A stretch of 64,000 nucleotides of DNA, taken from positions 25,740,364 through 25,804,363 of the forward strand of contig NC_088655.1 of NCBI RefSeq assembly GCF_964019385.1, given 5' to 3'. Below the pieces are notes generated by a model. It had not been told where the DNA came from. It was given only the letters and a program-made list of their open reading frames with translations, and ran no database searches. A program made the translations under genes and the position numbers. Positions 23,838 to 34,751 of the stretch are shown here, one piece after another; the stretch's first letter is position 1, and each line of letters starts with the position of its first letter. The stretch is from Sycon ciliatum. Lineage: Eukaryota > Porifera > Calcarea > Leucosolenida > Sycettidae.

Positions 23838-26077
23838 TTTCTGACATGTCACAAGACTGTAGCGAGTGTAGGCACGGAGATGACATTGCACTTGACTTAG
23901 CAGGGCCTAGATGAGGCGATCAAAGCATGCTACAAGAAGTAGAACTCCATATTTAGTGGAGCGGGCTTTGATTTTCCCATCAAAGCCCGCCCAGGCTAGA
24001 CGGGCTTTGATTTTACGATCAAAGGCCGCTCCACTGTACTACAATTTAGGGCTTTAATTTACTGATCAAGCTGGCTTTTTTTTACTCGACTCGTGCTCGA
24101 GAAGGTTGAGAGTCGTGCATGCTCATCAAGCGCGATAGCAAGTTGGAAGTATGGAGTCAAGCAAGAGTACGAGTGTGAGAAGTATAATAATACACGGACT
24201 GTCGGGCTTGCTGGCTGAATCATGCCTGAACTCCCAGCCCGAGGGCTGGGAGCGAGGGCATGATTCAGCCAGCAAGCCCGACAAACCGTGTATGATTGGA
24301 TTTCTTACTTGACCCATGCGCACGCACGGAACGTAGCCTACTCAAACATTGAAACAAGCCAAAGACTAGCACAGTTCAGCGAAACGTCACTCTGCACTAG
24401 TCACAGCCAGAACACACGAAGTAACAAGAGTCAAGAAGACAAGCGACATTCCTTTCTACATGCACTTCCACTTCTTTCTTCAAAACCCGCGCCTTGTCAC
24501 ATTATTGGCTACATCTCGTTGCCACTTGACCACGGGCATGATTGTCAATCATACCTGAAGTGACGTCAGTGTTGCCAAGGGCAGCGGGCATGATGGCTGA
24601 ATCATGCCCGCGGCGGGAAAGGTGGTGATAAGACAATTCCTAGGATACGGTCACGTGTCATGTAAGAACCCCTAATCACAGCCCGCCGCGCGAAGGGCTG
24701 TGATGTAGCCTACGTGTAGGCTGATCGAACACGAGCACGAGTGTTTTGATTGCATTTCTGACATGCACCAACGCTTGAAACTCATATCGGACTTGTAAAT
24801 ACTTCGCGAAGGGCTGTGATTGGCTGATAGAGCATGAACACGACTGTTTTGATTGGATTTCTGACATGAACACGCACTTCCATCTTCCCATCTTCCTATC
24901 GTGCTTGAAAGCACGCCTCTCAACCTTCTGCCAAGTTCTGGAGCACGAGTCGAATAAAAAAAAGCGAGCTTGATCAGTAATTCTGACATGTCACATGACA
25001 ATCGACATGGCAACAGCGAATCCTAGCGCGACTTGCCGTGCTTTGAATCAGCCACTGAAGACCTGTGAGCGCTTGCAGGTCTCCGATTTTCCAATCGGAG
25101 CACGCCCAGGCGTGCTCCGATTGAATCGGAGCACGCCTAGGCGTGCTCCGATTCAGCCATCAGAGGCCGCTTTTTTTTTTTTTTACACATTGATGAGTAC
25201 ATCGCAACTTGTGACCCAACAGTGCAATCCCCAACTCACCAACGGTCTCTGATGCAGAAAGCTACGAAGACCATTAACTTTTCCGGAGCTCAGTTTGGTG
25301 CAAACTGCAATGTTCACCTGCACCTGTAGGCTGTAGGCTGTAGTCACTGCGAAGAAGAGAAGCTGAACTGACCTGGTTTTTAGCTGACTAGACCGCCCTT
25401 GTTTTATCTCTGTGTTGTGACTGTGTACATTAGTCATTATGTAACATGTCTGAAGTACTAAACTGGCGACTAGTTGTGTTCCTTGTCTGGTCTAGTGTGC
25501 GTGCCTTGAGTAGGTACTAGGTATGTGTGAAGTACTACATGTAGTAGTACTAGTAGTACGAAGTAGTTCGTGCAATGCATGTCAGAAATGGTATCAAAGC
25601 ATTCGTACTCGGACTCAAGTGCTAGAATCGGAGCCCTCCGCGCTAGCGCGCGTCGGGCTCCGATTCCGCACTTTCGTCCTCGTACTCATGCTCGATTCCA
25701 TACATCAAAGCCCTACAACTACAAGTCACTGGAGCTGGCTTTGATCGTAAAATCAAAGCCAGCTCCACTAAATATGGAGTTCTACTTCTTGTAGCATGCT
25801 TTGATCGCCTCATCTAGGCCCTGCTAGGTGCAATGCGATTGGTCATCTCCGTGCCTACAGTCTTGTGACATGTCAGAAGTGCGTGTTCATGTCAGAAATC
25901 CAATCAAAACGGTCGTGTTCATGTTTCTATCAGCCAATCACAGCCCTTCGCGAAATATTTACAAGTCCAATATGAGTTTCAAGCGTGGGTGAATGTCAGA
26001 AATGCAATCAAAGCACTCGTACTCGTGTTTGATCAGCCTACATCACAGCCCTAGGCTTCGTGCTTCGCGCTGCGGGC
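23838..26077. repeat. hairpin-array element with interleaved inverted repeats
   Basis: Two inverted pairs interleave: 23838-24026 with 25731-25878, and about 24676-24880 with 25880-26072. Within the region are at least nine separate perfect hairpins, for example 23961-23990 (12-bp stem), 24202-24283 (26-bp stem with an inner 10-bp hairpin), 24584-24611, 24675-24704, 25093-25122 and 25124-25153 (14-bp stems, 2-nt loops), 25625-25666 and 25731-25766 (15-bp stem). The phrase TTGATTGSATTTCTGACATG recurs. There is no open frame of note. I do not recognise the family. Confidence 0.7.
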
Positions 26078-26081
26078 TTAA

Positions 26082-26760
26082 AGGGGAAGTTATTAAACTT
26101 GCGCCATTTCGTTCTTATAAAAGCATGGATGACCGCGTATGGCCCATATGTTGTAGTCTTTTGGACGCTGAGTCGACTGGTTTCGGTCCGAAAAGGCTGC
26201 GATGCAGCGTTCCTCCTTTATTCCCAATCGAACATGGTTGAACAAGCGGTCACGTGCTCCTGCGTACGCCAGTCACCTGGTCACCGTGCCTGCAGGGTAC
26301 AACTTACTAGCCTGTTTGACCTTTTTTGGGTGCAGTCCTGTCACTGGAGTTGAACCTTGGTGTGAAAGTTGTCGCCTGCTGGCGTGGTGACCAGGTGATT
26401 TGGGCACCCAGGAGCACGTGACCGCTTGTTCAACCATGTTCGATTGGGAATAAAGGAGGAACGCTGCATCGCATCCTTTTCGTACCAAAACCAGTCGACT
26501 CAGCGTCCAAAAGACTACAACATATGGGCCAATCGCGGTCATCCGTGCTCTTATAAGAACGAAATGGCGCTTTTAGTGACATTTTGCATACAAATCCCCA
26601 TCTAGTAGGGCGCAGTCACCCAGTTTCGGTGGAAGTGCGCGAGTTCGATTGGGATTCAAGTAGGAAGGGAGCGTCTCAGCTTCCTCGGACCACGACCATT
26701 CGACTCAGCACCCCGAAGACTACAACTGGTGAAATTTTAATTTTTGCCTTAACTTCCCCT
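26082..26760. mobile_element. foldback element copy 3, left arm truncated
   Basis: The left end AGGGGAAGTT is followed after some 15 bp by mid-arm sequence (GCCATTTCGTTC), so most of the outer left arm is deleted. The right arm is complete and ends at TTAA (26761-26764). The left flank is also TTAA (26078-26081). It directly abuts the next element. Confidence 0.8.
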
Positions 26761-26764
26761 TTAA

Positions 26765-28215
26765 AGGGGAAGTCGGGGAAGTCCGGTGAAAAATTTAAAT
26801 TTCAGGGTCGGTAGAGTTTCGGGCGCTGAGTCGAATGGTGTTGGTCCCACGTGTCTCCGACAAAGCGTTCTCGAGATATTTCCTTTTGAAAAACTGAGTT
26901 TCGGGGGCTGCGCCATGCCGTCATGCGGCCGCGCCACACCCTCCGCAACGTCATAGCGTGCAGCTAGGTCAAAAGGAGTGCGTGAAAGCAATAGTGTCAG
27001 TGCTATTTCAAATGATTTGGCGACTGATATTAGGTGGTGCAAGCGACCCCGAAGACCTAACTCCTTGTGAGAGTGAGGATGCAGCCATGGCTGACCTTCA
27101 TGAGTTTGGTCTGGGGCTGAGAACCTCGGTATTCAGCTGAAGAAATGGCCGCGTGGGCCGGTCAAGAGTGAGCGCTACTGAGTTTCCGACTGATGAAGAA
27201 GCAGCAGCTATTGCAGACGAGGCTGATATAATTATCAGATCGCTGGAGAGCAGGGTCGCCAAAATGGAGAAGAGTGATGCGAGTGCTCTAAATGTTGTTC
27301 CATACCGATTCACTTAGACTCCAGTAGCCTGCCACATGGTGATGTTTTGGTGCGAACTTGGCATATTTCGGACTACTCGGAGAACACTGCAGGCTCTTTG
27401 AACCACGGGCACGACTCTTGGCTCGCAACGCTATGGAATCTGAAAGTTCTAGGTCCTGGAGCTGTTCGCTGTTTTGTCACTTGTCACGGTTGTGCACTCA
27501 TCGCTGTAGCATAAAATAATGAGGCGGGACTGGAGCGGAAAACTAAAATTTTCTTTCTCAAAGCACAACCACCGGCACCGGCAAGGGGAAACGCACGTTC
27601 TCTGACTACATGACTGGACGACTGATGCGAGTGTAGTACATGACAAGTCCGTGTGTTGACTAGTTTTCTGAGTCTTGTGTCTCGAGTCTTGTTGTAGATA
27701 TTACTAGCCCAGCACGGCAGTGCTGGAGTAGTTCCGTGTGTGATGAGTTTGTTGACTGCACTACATGACTACAGCTAGCATGCACGCAGCGCATTGCTAG
27801 ACTAGACTAGAGCCGTAGACATGTAGAGGCCATTGCATGCTGACGGAAAAGTCCAACTCGGAAACGGCTAAAATACGGTATAACCTCGAGGTTTAGCGAG
27901 CTGAAAATCACAGGGTACGTAGTGTTTGTAACACTGAATCGAATGGTCTTGGTCCGAAGAAGCTGCGACAAACGGTTCCCCAATCGAACGCGCTCCGAAT
28001 ATGGCCATTTTGTACACGACTAGATGGTGTGGCTACCTGGCTGCACGCTGTGACGTCATCACCTGGATCTGGGTGATGCGCGCTCAAATTCGCACATGTT
28101 CGATTGGGCGTATCTGACGAACCATAGGCCGCAGCCTCCTCGGACAAAGACTATTCGACTCAGCGACCCAAACTCTACGGACTGTGAAATTTAAATTTTT
28201 CACCGGACTTCCTCT
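26765..28215. mobile_element. second TTAA foldback-type family (AGGGGAAGTC ends)
   Basis: 1451 bp between TTAA (26761-26764, shared with copy 3) and TTAA (28216-28219). Terminal repeats share AAGTCCGGTGAAAAATTTAA. The subterminal motif CTGAGTCGAATGGT-x-TTGGTCC recurs near both ends (about 26829, 27931 and, inverted, 28145). Short frames inside (26958-27140, 27098-27313) have no known domain. Probably non-autonomous. Confidence 0.75.
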
Positions 28216-28256
28216 TTAATATGTGATTAGCGCAACAACTAAAGAAAACGAACTTT

Positions 28257-28736
28257 AATAGAAGTTGCGACTTCGGCGGTAATAGTCATGAAGTCGATTG
28301 TTCCAACTAGGAACACACGCTTCTTGCCGAACTTGACACTTGACTGACTCACGACTGCCATCCGGAGCACACGAGGAGCACGTCGCACCTTCCACTCGGC
28401 AAACCTGCAAGAAAGCACCACTCCCTGCTCAATACACGGTGTTTTGGGGAATTCACCCCTCATCAGTTGAGCTTGAGTAGGCTCAGGAAGATTGTGCCTG
28501 AAAAGCACCACTTATGTACTGCTCTCCAGGCCAAACCATCACCAGGGATACAAACTTACAGAGACGCTTTGTTTCCAGCGCGACAAATACCTCGTGAAGG
28601 TCCAGGTAGCAGCGTGAGTCAGAGTCGCTCATGGAGTTGTGATAAACAGACGTTGAGAGCCAGTATAGCTATTCGCAACGCTGTCACCTCCAACAACTAG
28701 TCGCACGTCCGCGTGAGGGACAACAATACGAACTTA
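28257..28736 (-). repeat. hammerhead-ribozyme repeat unit 1
   Basis: First of two direct copies (period about 476-480 bp) that match along about 370 bp. Read on the minus strand: a leader with GTCTCTGTAAGTTTGTATCC, a TATA-like box (TACATAAG in this copy), the hammerhead core, then an open stretch (RGEFPKTPCIEQGVVLSC...). The frames seen here begin at GTG/ATG near the ribozyme; whether they are translated is unknown. Confidence 0.75.
28427..28472 (-). ncRNA. hammerhead ribozyme motif 1 (core base lost)
   Basis: Same layout as the two motifs below: stem I GCTCAA/TTGAGC, CTGATGA, stem II GGGG/CCCC and the short stem III. However, the conserved GAAA is AAAA, so the essential core guanine (G12) is replaced. 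Probably inactive. Confidence 0.7.
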
Positions 28737-29103
28737 GAAGTTGCGACTTCGGCGGTAATAGTCATGAAGTTGATTGTTCCAACTAGGAACACACGCTTCT
28801 TGCCGAACTTGACACTTGACTGACTCACGACTGCCATCCGGAGCACACGAGGAGCACGCCGCACCTTCCACTCGGCAAACCTGCAAGAAAGCACCACTCC
28901 CTGCTCAATACACGGTGTTTCGGGGAATTCACCCCTCATCAGTTGAGCTTGAGTAGGCTCAGGAAGATTGTGCCTGAAAAGCACCACTTATATACTGCTC
29001 TCCAGGCCAAACCATCACCAGGGATACAAACTTACAGAGATGCTTTGTTTCCAGCGCGACAAACACCTCGTGAAGGTCCAGGTAGCAGCGTGAGTCAGAG
29101 TCG
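28737..29103 (-). repeat. hammerhead-ribozyme repeat unit 2
   Basis: Direct copy of unit 1, with TATATAAG upstream and a complete hammerhead core. It lies head-to-head with unit 3 (29110-29391), separated by about 6 bp of A-rich sequence. Confidence 0.8.
28903..28948 (-). ncRNA. type I hammerhead ribozyme motif 2
   Basis: Minus strand: GCTCAA, CTGATGA, GGGG-loop-CCCC, GAAA, a short stem III (ACA/TGT closed by CCG), the cleavable triplet GTA, then TTGAGC. All hammerhead core positions are present and stem I pairs over 6 bp. The open stem I and 3-bp stem III are those of the small type I hammerheads known from Penelope-like elements and retrozymes. Confidence 0.85.
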
Positions 29104-29159
29104 CAAAAAAGCGTCTCTGTAAGTTTGTATCCCTGGTGATGGTTTGGCCTGGAGAGCAG

Positions 29160-29167
29160 TATATAAG
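29160..29167 (+). promoter_or_regulatory. TATA box upstream of ribozyme unit 3
   Basis: TATATAAG, 39 nt upstream of the ribozyme. It is conserved in unit 2 on the other strand and weaker in unit 1. A start site about 30 bp downstream would put the transcript's 5' end just before the ribozyme. Confidence 0.55.
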
Positions 29168-29205
29168 TGGTGCTTTTTAGGCACAATCTTCCTCAGCCTA
29201 CTCAA

Positions 29206-29251
29206 GCTCAACTGATGAGGGGTGAATTCCCCGAAACACCGTGTATTGAGC
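29206..29251 (+). ncRNA. type I hammerhead ribozyme motif 3
   Basis: Stem I 29206-29211 with 29246-29251; CTGATGA 29212-29218; stem II 29219-29222 with 29229-29232; GAAA 29233-29236; stem III 29236-29238 with 29242-29244; predicted cleavage after A29245. Stem I can extend outward through ACTC/GAGT after a small internal loop. Confidence 0.85.
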
Positions 29252-29391
29252 AGGGAGTGGTGCTTTCTTGCAGGTTTGCCGAGTGGAAGGTGCGACGTGC
29301 TCCTCGTGTGCTCCGGATGGCAGTCGTGAGTCAGCCAAGTGTCAAGTTCGGCAAGGAGCGTGTGTTCCTAGTTGGAACAATCAACTTCATA

Positions 29392-30701
29392 ACTAAAGAA
29401 AAGGCAAAACAAAACAAACCAAAAATTTGAAATAAAAAGAAAACGAAACTTTACAATCTGCACACAATGACAACTCGGCAACAGGAACATCTCGTACTTT
29501 TGCTTGATTCCAAGCATAAGTCTGAGGGACAGTCCAACTCAAAACTGTCACCACCACAGTTAACAGGTACACTGCTAGGTACTGCCTACTGCCGGTACTG
29601 GGCCATGGGAAGGCTCCAGTCCAGCGCACAACGAAAATAATTCGTAAGATTTTGTCCATATATACTTTCCTTTTGACAACTATAGCCACTTCCCCTTTTT
29701 AGACCTTATCTGGAAGGCCCATTCTTGCATATTCAAGCAGCAGCCAAGGGAGCTAGCTCTCTTGGTTATGCTGATAGAAGGACTGGGTCCGACCCACCGT
29801 CCGAGGGGATCCACAGGATTTCCTGTGGATATGAGATCCCCTCGTTTGAGGGGATTATGAGCCATATAATAATCCCATCAAACTAGGGGAAATATCCGTA
29901 GATCACCTGAAAAGGGTGGTCTATAAACACATAGGGCCACAAGCATAAACAAATTCAGCGCTAAATCTGGTGTAAGGTATGGGGAGAAAGCTGGCGCGGG
30001 CCAAGGCCCGACAGTAGAAGTGCCAGGAGGGTGGCGGGCAGCAGGCAGGTACAAGGTGTGAGCATGAAAGCGCGGAAAGAGGCAATGCAGTGTACAGCAG
30101 ATGGGTGGAGGTGTAGTGACCTCGTACATGCATTTTTGTATACATAGATCATTTTTCGTAAAAATGGCCCTGTATAATATATTTACACGCGAAAGAAATA
30201 AACTTTCTCTTTGGCCCCCACTTCGTTGTGGTCTGGTTGGCCATTGTAGCCGTCATGGTTGACGTAAAACACCATAGAGGTGCCAGGAGGATGGCGGGCA
30301 ATGGGCCAGTGAGATCGCTAGGGGGTCTTTGGGTGACGGACAGGCGTGAGCAGAGTGGCGTAGCCAACAACAGGCCAAGGATTGACATTATAATTATAAC
30401 CCAATATTATTTTAACCCCTGCACCCGTTAACATGCAAGCACCTCCAAGTGCACCCGCACGCCCAGCTTGGGCACTCGTGCACTCATGCAGCCAGACACA
30501 AGCGCACACATGCACGCACACGTCACTGGTGTACCCATGCTCTGACGCGCAGACACCCGCACAACGTACCGCTCACTATGGCGTGCACAAACATACAATA
30601 GACGCATTGGGTTGGGGGTTGCCATGATTTCTTTTGGACAATTCAAATATTCAAGAATATGCTCTTTGATAATAATTGATTGAGTAAAGATGCATGCCTG
30701 A
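29392..30701. other. no gene recognised; hairpin and CA-rich DNA
   Basis: A nested hairpin lies at 29802-29844 (outer CGAGGGGAT/ATCCCCTCG, inner ATCCACAGGA/TCCTGTGGAT). Around 29880-29930 the phrase CCGTAGATCACYTGAAA and GTGGTCTATA matches the MITE at 60.9 kb, so a related degenerate element is probably present. 30470-30600 is CA/CG-rich. Confidence 0.4.
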
Positions 30702-31125
30702 AACTAGCATCCGCCCGCCAAGGGCGCCCAAATGGCCACCGCGGCCCGCCGCGGGCTAAACTAGCACACTGCCCACCGAGGGCGCCCAAATGGCTAAACT
30801 AGCCTACTGCCCACCGAGGGCGCGCAAATGGCCGCCGAGGCCAGCAAACCGCCCGCCGAGGGCGAAACTAGCATACTGCCCACCGAGGGCGCACACATGG
30901 CCGCCGAGGCCAGCAAACCGCCCGCCGAGGGGTAAACTAGTATACTGCCCACCGAGGGCCAGCAAACCGCCTGTCGAGGGCTAAACCAGCAGACAACCCA
31001 TCGAGGGTGCGCAAATTGCCACCGAGGCAAGCAAACTGCCCACCGTGGGCCGATATCATCTTGCCCGCCGAGGGCACACAAACGGCCACCGAGGCCAGCC
31101 AATCGCCCACCGAGGGCTCACACGA
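30702..31125. repeat. GC-rich minisatellite, roughly 70-bp unit
   Basis: Imperfect repeats of CCCACCGAGGGCGC, CAAATGGCCGCCGAGGCC, AGCAAACCGCCCGCCGAGGG and AAACTAGCATACTG. Spacing of the AAACTAG phrase is about 70 bp. The frame 30790-30984 stays open and gives a Pro/Arg/Cys repeat; it is more likely a by-product of the repeat than a gene. Confidence 0.75.
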
Positions 31126-31568
31126 CTGCCTGGCATCAGGCGTCACAACATACAGACATAATAGGAGGCCCGTTTGCCCCCCCCCCCCCCCCCGGAGAAA
31201 CAAAATGCCCCTTCAAAAGGGGTGGGAGGGAGCGAAAAAAACTTTGACTTGACACAGAAACTGCAACTACAAAGAATGCTCCTTCGCACAAAGACAGCTC
31301 AGCAGAACACGTCTCCAAATAATTAGACGCCGGATCCACGATTGTCCATAAAATTTTGCCAGGCCATACACGGCGCACACGGCTTAATCACGAGGTGGTC
31401 ACATGACACGCACTCGCAGCACTCCACCACCAGCATGCGTGTGCATGGGCTAACTAGGCTTTGCTGCGCAAAGCCCACATATTAGAGGCCACATGCCGCG
31501 TTCTGCTCTTTTCTCTCCGAAACTCAACACTTGCAAGCCAGATATGAAAGAAAGAAAAAATCATCAGC

Positions 31569-31640
31569 CACACCACCGGGACTCGAACCAGGGACCTTGC
31601 TATTCGCGAGCAATGCTCTAAGCAACTGAGCTACAGTATG
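31569..31640 (-). repeat. tRNA-like unit, loop CGCGAAT
   Basis: Minus strand shows TAGCTCAG (A box), a perfect anticodon stem TTGCT/AGCAA and GGTTCGAGTCC (B box). The seven-base loop CGCGAAT has G at position 33. The acceptor arms pair with several wobbles. It is related to the units at 0.4, 0.7 and 42.2 kb. Confidence 0.6.
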
Positions 31641-31681
31641 ACTCTTATCCACAGTGATGGGTATCTACATGTACATGTTAA

Positions 31682-32544
31682 AGGGGAAGTATACCCTAAA
31701 ATCAAATTTTCACCAGTTGTAGTCTTTGGGGTGCTGAGTCGAATGGTCTTGGTCCGAGGAAGCTGCGACGCTCCCTTCCTACTTGAATCCCAATCGAACT
31801 CGCGCACTTCCACCGAAACTGGGTGACTGCGCCCTACTAGATGGGGATTTGTATGCAAAATGTCACTAAAAGCGCCATTTCGTTCTTATAAAAGCACGGA
31901 TGACCGCGATTGGCCCATATGTTGTAGTCTTTTGGACGCTGAGTCGACTGGTTTTGGTCCGAAAAGGCTGCGATGCAGCGTTCCTCCTTTATTCCCAATC
32001 GAACATGGTTGAACAAGCGGTCACGTGCTCCTGGGTGCCCAAATCACCTGGTCACCGCGCCAGCAGGCGACAACTTTCACACCAAGGTTCAACTCGAGTT
32101 CAACTCGAGTGACAGGACTGCACCCAAAAAAGGTCAAACAGGCTAGTAAGTTGTACCCTGCAGGCACGGTGACCAGGTGACTGGTGTACGCAGGAGCACG
32201 TGACCGCTTCTTCAACCATGTTCGATTGGGAATAAAGGAGGAACGCTGCATCGCAGCCTTTTCGGACCAAAACCAGTCGACTCAGCGTCCAAAAGACTAC
32301 AACATATGGGCCAATCGCGGTCATCCGTGCTTTTATAAGAACGAAATGGCGCTTTTAGTGACATTTTGCATACAAATCCCCATCTAGTAGGGCGCAGTCA
32401 CCCAGTTTCGGTGGAAGTGCGCGAGTTCGATTGGGATTCAAGTAGGAAGGGAGCGTCGCAGCTTCCTCGGACCAAGACCATTCGACTCAGCACCCAGAAG
32501 ACTACAGCTGGTGAAAATTTGATTTTAGGGTATACTTCCCCTTT
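31682..32544. mobile_element. foldback element copy 4, complete
   Basis: The clearest uninterrupted member, about 0.86 kb, with ends AGGGGAAGTATACCCT in both orientations and TTAA on each side (31678-31681, 32545-32548, with two extra T on the right). Arms of about 400 bp surround a short asymmetric centre (CACCTGGTCACC...). Each arm holds two copies of the CTGAGTCGA/TTGGTCCGA motif. No protein-coding potential of note. Confidence 0.88.
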
Positions 32545-32548
32545 TTAA

Positions 32549-33071
32549 AGGATAGTTCTTAGAATTTTAACCGAACCTTGGGTAGCCTCCTTGATTGATT
32601 TTATTTGGATTCGCGAGACCAAACGAGCAGGAGTGCTCAATAACAGGGTAGCGAATGGTTGAGTTGTGCTTTGTGACAATGTAGTGTGTGCGTGGGGTGG
32701 TGGGGGGGGGGGGGAAGCTGTGGAGGCCCAATACAATGTAAGGAGATGGGGGGAGAGAAGGCCAGCGGAGAGTCAAATTCAGAAGAGGGAGGAGAGAATA
32801 GCTGAAGTACACGGTTACTGTGCGAATTCAAATAAACCAAACAAACTGCAAAACAAGTACACAGCTCACGAGAATAAAGAGGACTGGAGCACAGAATTCA
32901 ACTGCTGAAGTACACAGCTGACGAGAGTAAAGACAGGAGCACAGAAATGAACGGGAGGCAGTCTACGAAGTGGTGGTACCATCGATGCATGCACCACGGT
33001 ACATTATCATATTATCGGCTTTGCAAAGTTCGTGGGTACTGAACCCATGGTATGACCAACTGTGTAGCAGT
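32549..33071. other. possible 3' UTR of LINE B; no gene
   Basis: It contains a poly(G) stretch near 32700 and a duplicated phrase (CACAGCTCACGAGA and CACAGCTGACGAGAG, about 32860-32925). It lies downstream of the LINE B stop codon on the minus strand, so part may be its 3' UTR. Confidence 0.35.
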
Positions 33072-34751
33072 CTACAACGTGTAGGGAATGGCAGCTCGGC
33101 GGAATGCTGGGATGTTGCCCATGGCTCGCACCGTGTCAGGTATATGGTTCCATAACAGGCAACCGCGAGATGCCGGTCGGCATTGGCCTGCTCGGCTTCT
33201 GGCTATTGGTTGTTGCAGGCCCAGATTGCGCTGAAGGCGAGTTGCTCCGCAGTTGCGAACAAACAGTGCCTGCAGAGCAGGACTGGCACGGTTATGAACG
33301 CACCGCCATACCAGCACGAGCAGTTTCTGGCGATATACCTCGCCCACGCGATAAACAGAGAGCCTCTCCAAGAGGTCACTGGCCGTGGTAAATCGTGGTC
33401 GTCCGAACACCGCCCTTGCTGCGCGGTTTTGGGCCACCTGCAAGCGGTTTAGCTGGTTGTGGGTCAAGCCAGAGCCATATGCTGACGATCCATATATCAA
33501 ATCCGGCATGATGACAGATAGGAAGTACTTGCTTCGACTAGCTAGAGTGAGGCAGCGTCGCGCCCGCCACAGACTACCGATCTTCCTAGCAGTGCGTGAG
33601 ATGCACCGGTCAACTTGCGGTTGCCAGGCCATTCGTTCATCGATCAAGACGCCGAGGTATTTCGCGCTGGTGGTGTGCGGAAGGACATCATTTCGACAGC
33701 GTACAACCACATCCGGCTGCTGCCCACTGCTGCTGGTAAAAACCAATACATTGCTCTTCCTTGCATTTAATACAAGACCACGAGCATCCAGCCAACTTGA
33801 GAGGGAGGTAACCGCCAAGCTGAGCGCATCAGACACCTCTGGCGCTGTCCGTCTTGCACATGTCAGGGCGATGTCATCCGCAAACTGCAGTGATGATGCC
33901 GGCGCAGATTCAGAGGGGACATCTCTGGTGTATATGGAGAACAGCATGGGTCCTAGTACAGAGCCCTGCGGCACACAACAAGTGCACGGTACAGTTCTGC
34001 CCAGTCGGGAGCCCATACGAACGCGTTGATGGCGCCCAGACAGATAGTCCCGAAACCATTTCAGGGCTGTGCCGGAGATACCGATGCTGAACAAGTCCTG
34101 GATGAGGGTGGCATGCTTCACCTTGTCGAAGGCTTTACTCATATCTAACAGGCATGTTGCTACAACAGAACCATTGTCTCGGGCTTGGAGGACGGTGTCC
34201 GAGAGCAGTGCCGGCGCATCTTCGGTCGAGTGTCCAGGGCGGAATGAAAACTGGGTGTTAGGGAGAGCTGGGTCGACGAAGTCAACCAGGGCTTTCTGCA
34301 CCAGCTTTTCGAGTAGCTTAGAGATTACGGGTAACAGCGACACAGGGCGGTAGTTTGTGGGCACGAATGGGTCTCCGGCCTTGAACAGGGGTGTGACGTG
34401 TGCTAGCTTGAAACCTCTTGGCACTTCCCCGCTGGACAGGGACGCATTAAACAGTGTGACCAGTGAAGGGGCAAGGATATTGGCACTATGTTTCAGTACA
34501 AAACCGGGTATGTCGTCACTTCCTGTGGTCTTGGTCGTGTTGATTGATCGTAGTAACCGCTCAACTTCCCTGACAGTAACCAGCGGAAAGGAGATGAGAC
34601 ATTGCTGTGGGGGTGGTCCGCTTGGTATCTGGAGACTTTGCGGCCAGCTGGTGTCCGTGATAACCTTGTGGAACGCGGTGGTTACTGCATCCGGCATGCG
34701 GGCTCCTGGTGTTGACGGCTTCGTCCTGTGACCTGATTGATAACCGACCAC
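33072..34751 (-). pseudogene. LINE B reverse transcriptase
   Basis: 559 codons. RT motifs: NYRPVSLLPVISKLLEK, motif A CLLDMSKAFDKV, motif B CVPQGSVLGPMLF, catalytic LQFADDIALT, and KYLGVLIDERM. The normally conserved glycine before VPQGS is cysteine here. The C-terminus (LIYGSSAYGSG, LLWNHIPDTV) is complete. It differs from LINE A throughout, so it belongs to a separate lineage of the CR1/Jockey/RTE-like APE LINEs. Confidence 0.8.

Larger units (their letters stand above)
29110..29391 (+). repeat. hammerhead-ribozyme repeat unit 3, inverted
   Basis: Plus-strand copy, truncated at its 3' side at 29391 relative to the others. It has TATATAAG at 29160-29167 and the complete hammerhead core 39 nt further on. 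The sequence after the ribozyme stays open for about 70 codons in all three copies. Confidence 0.8.

Noticed and set aside
30470-30600. CRISPR-like spacing in CA-rich repeats
   Set aside because: The repeats are irregular and low-complexity and the DNA is eukaryotic in character; there is no array.
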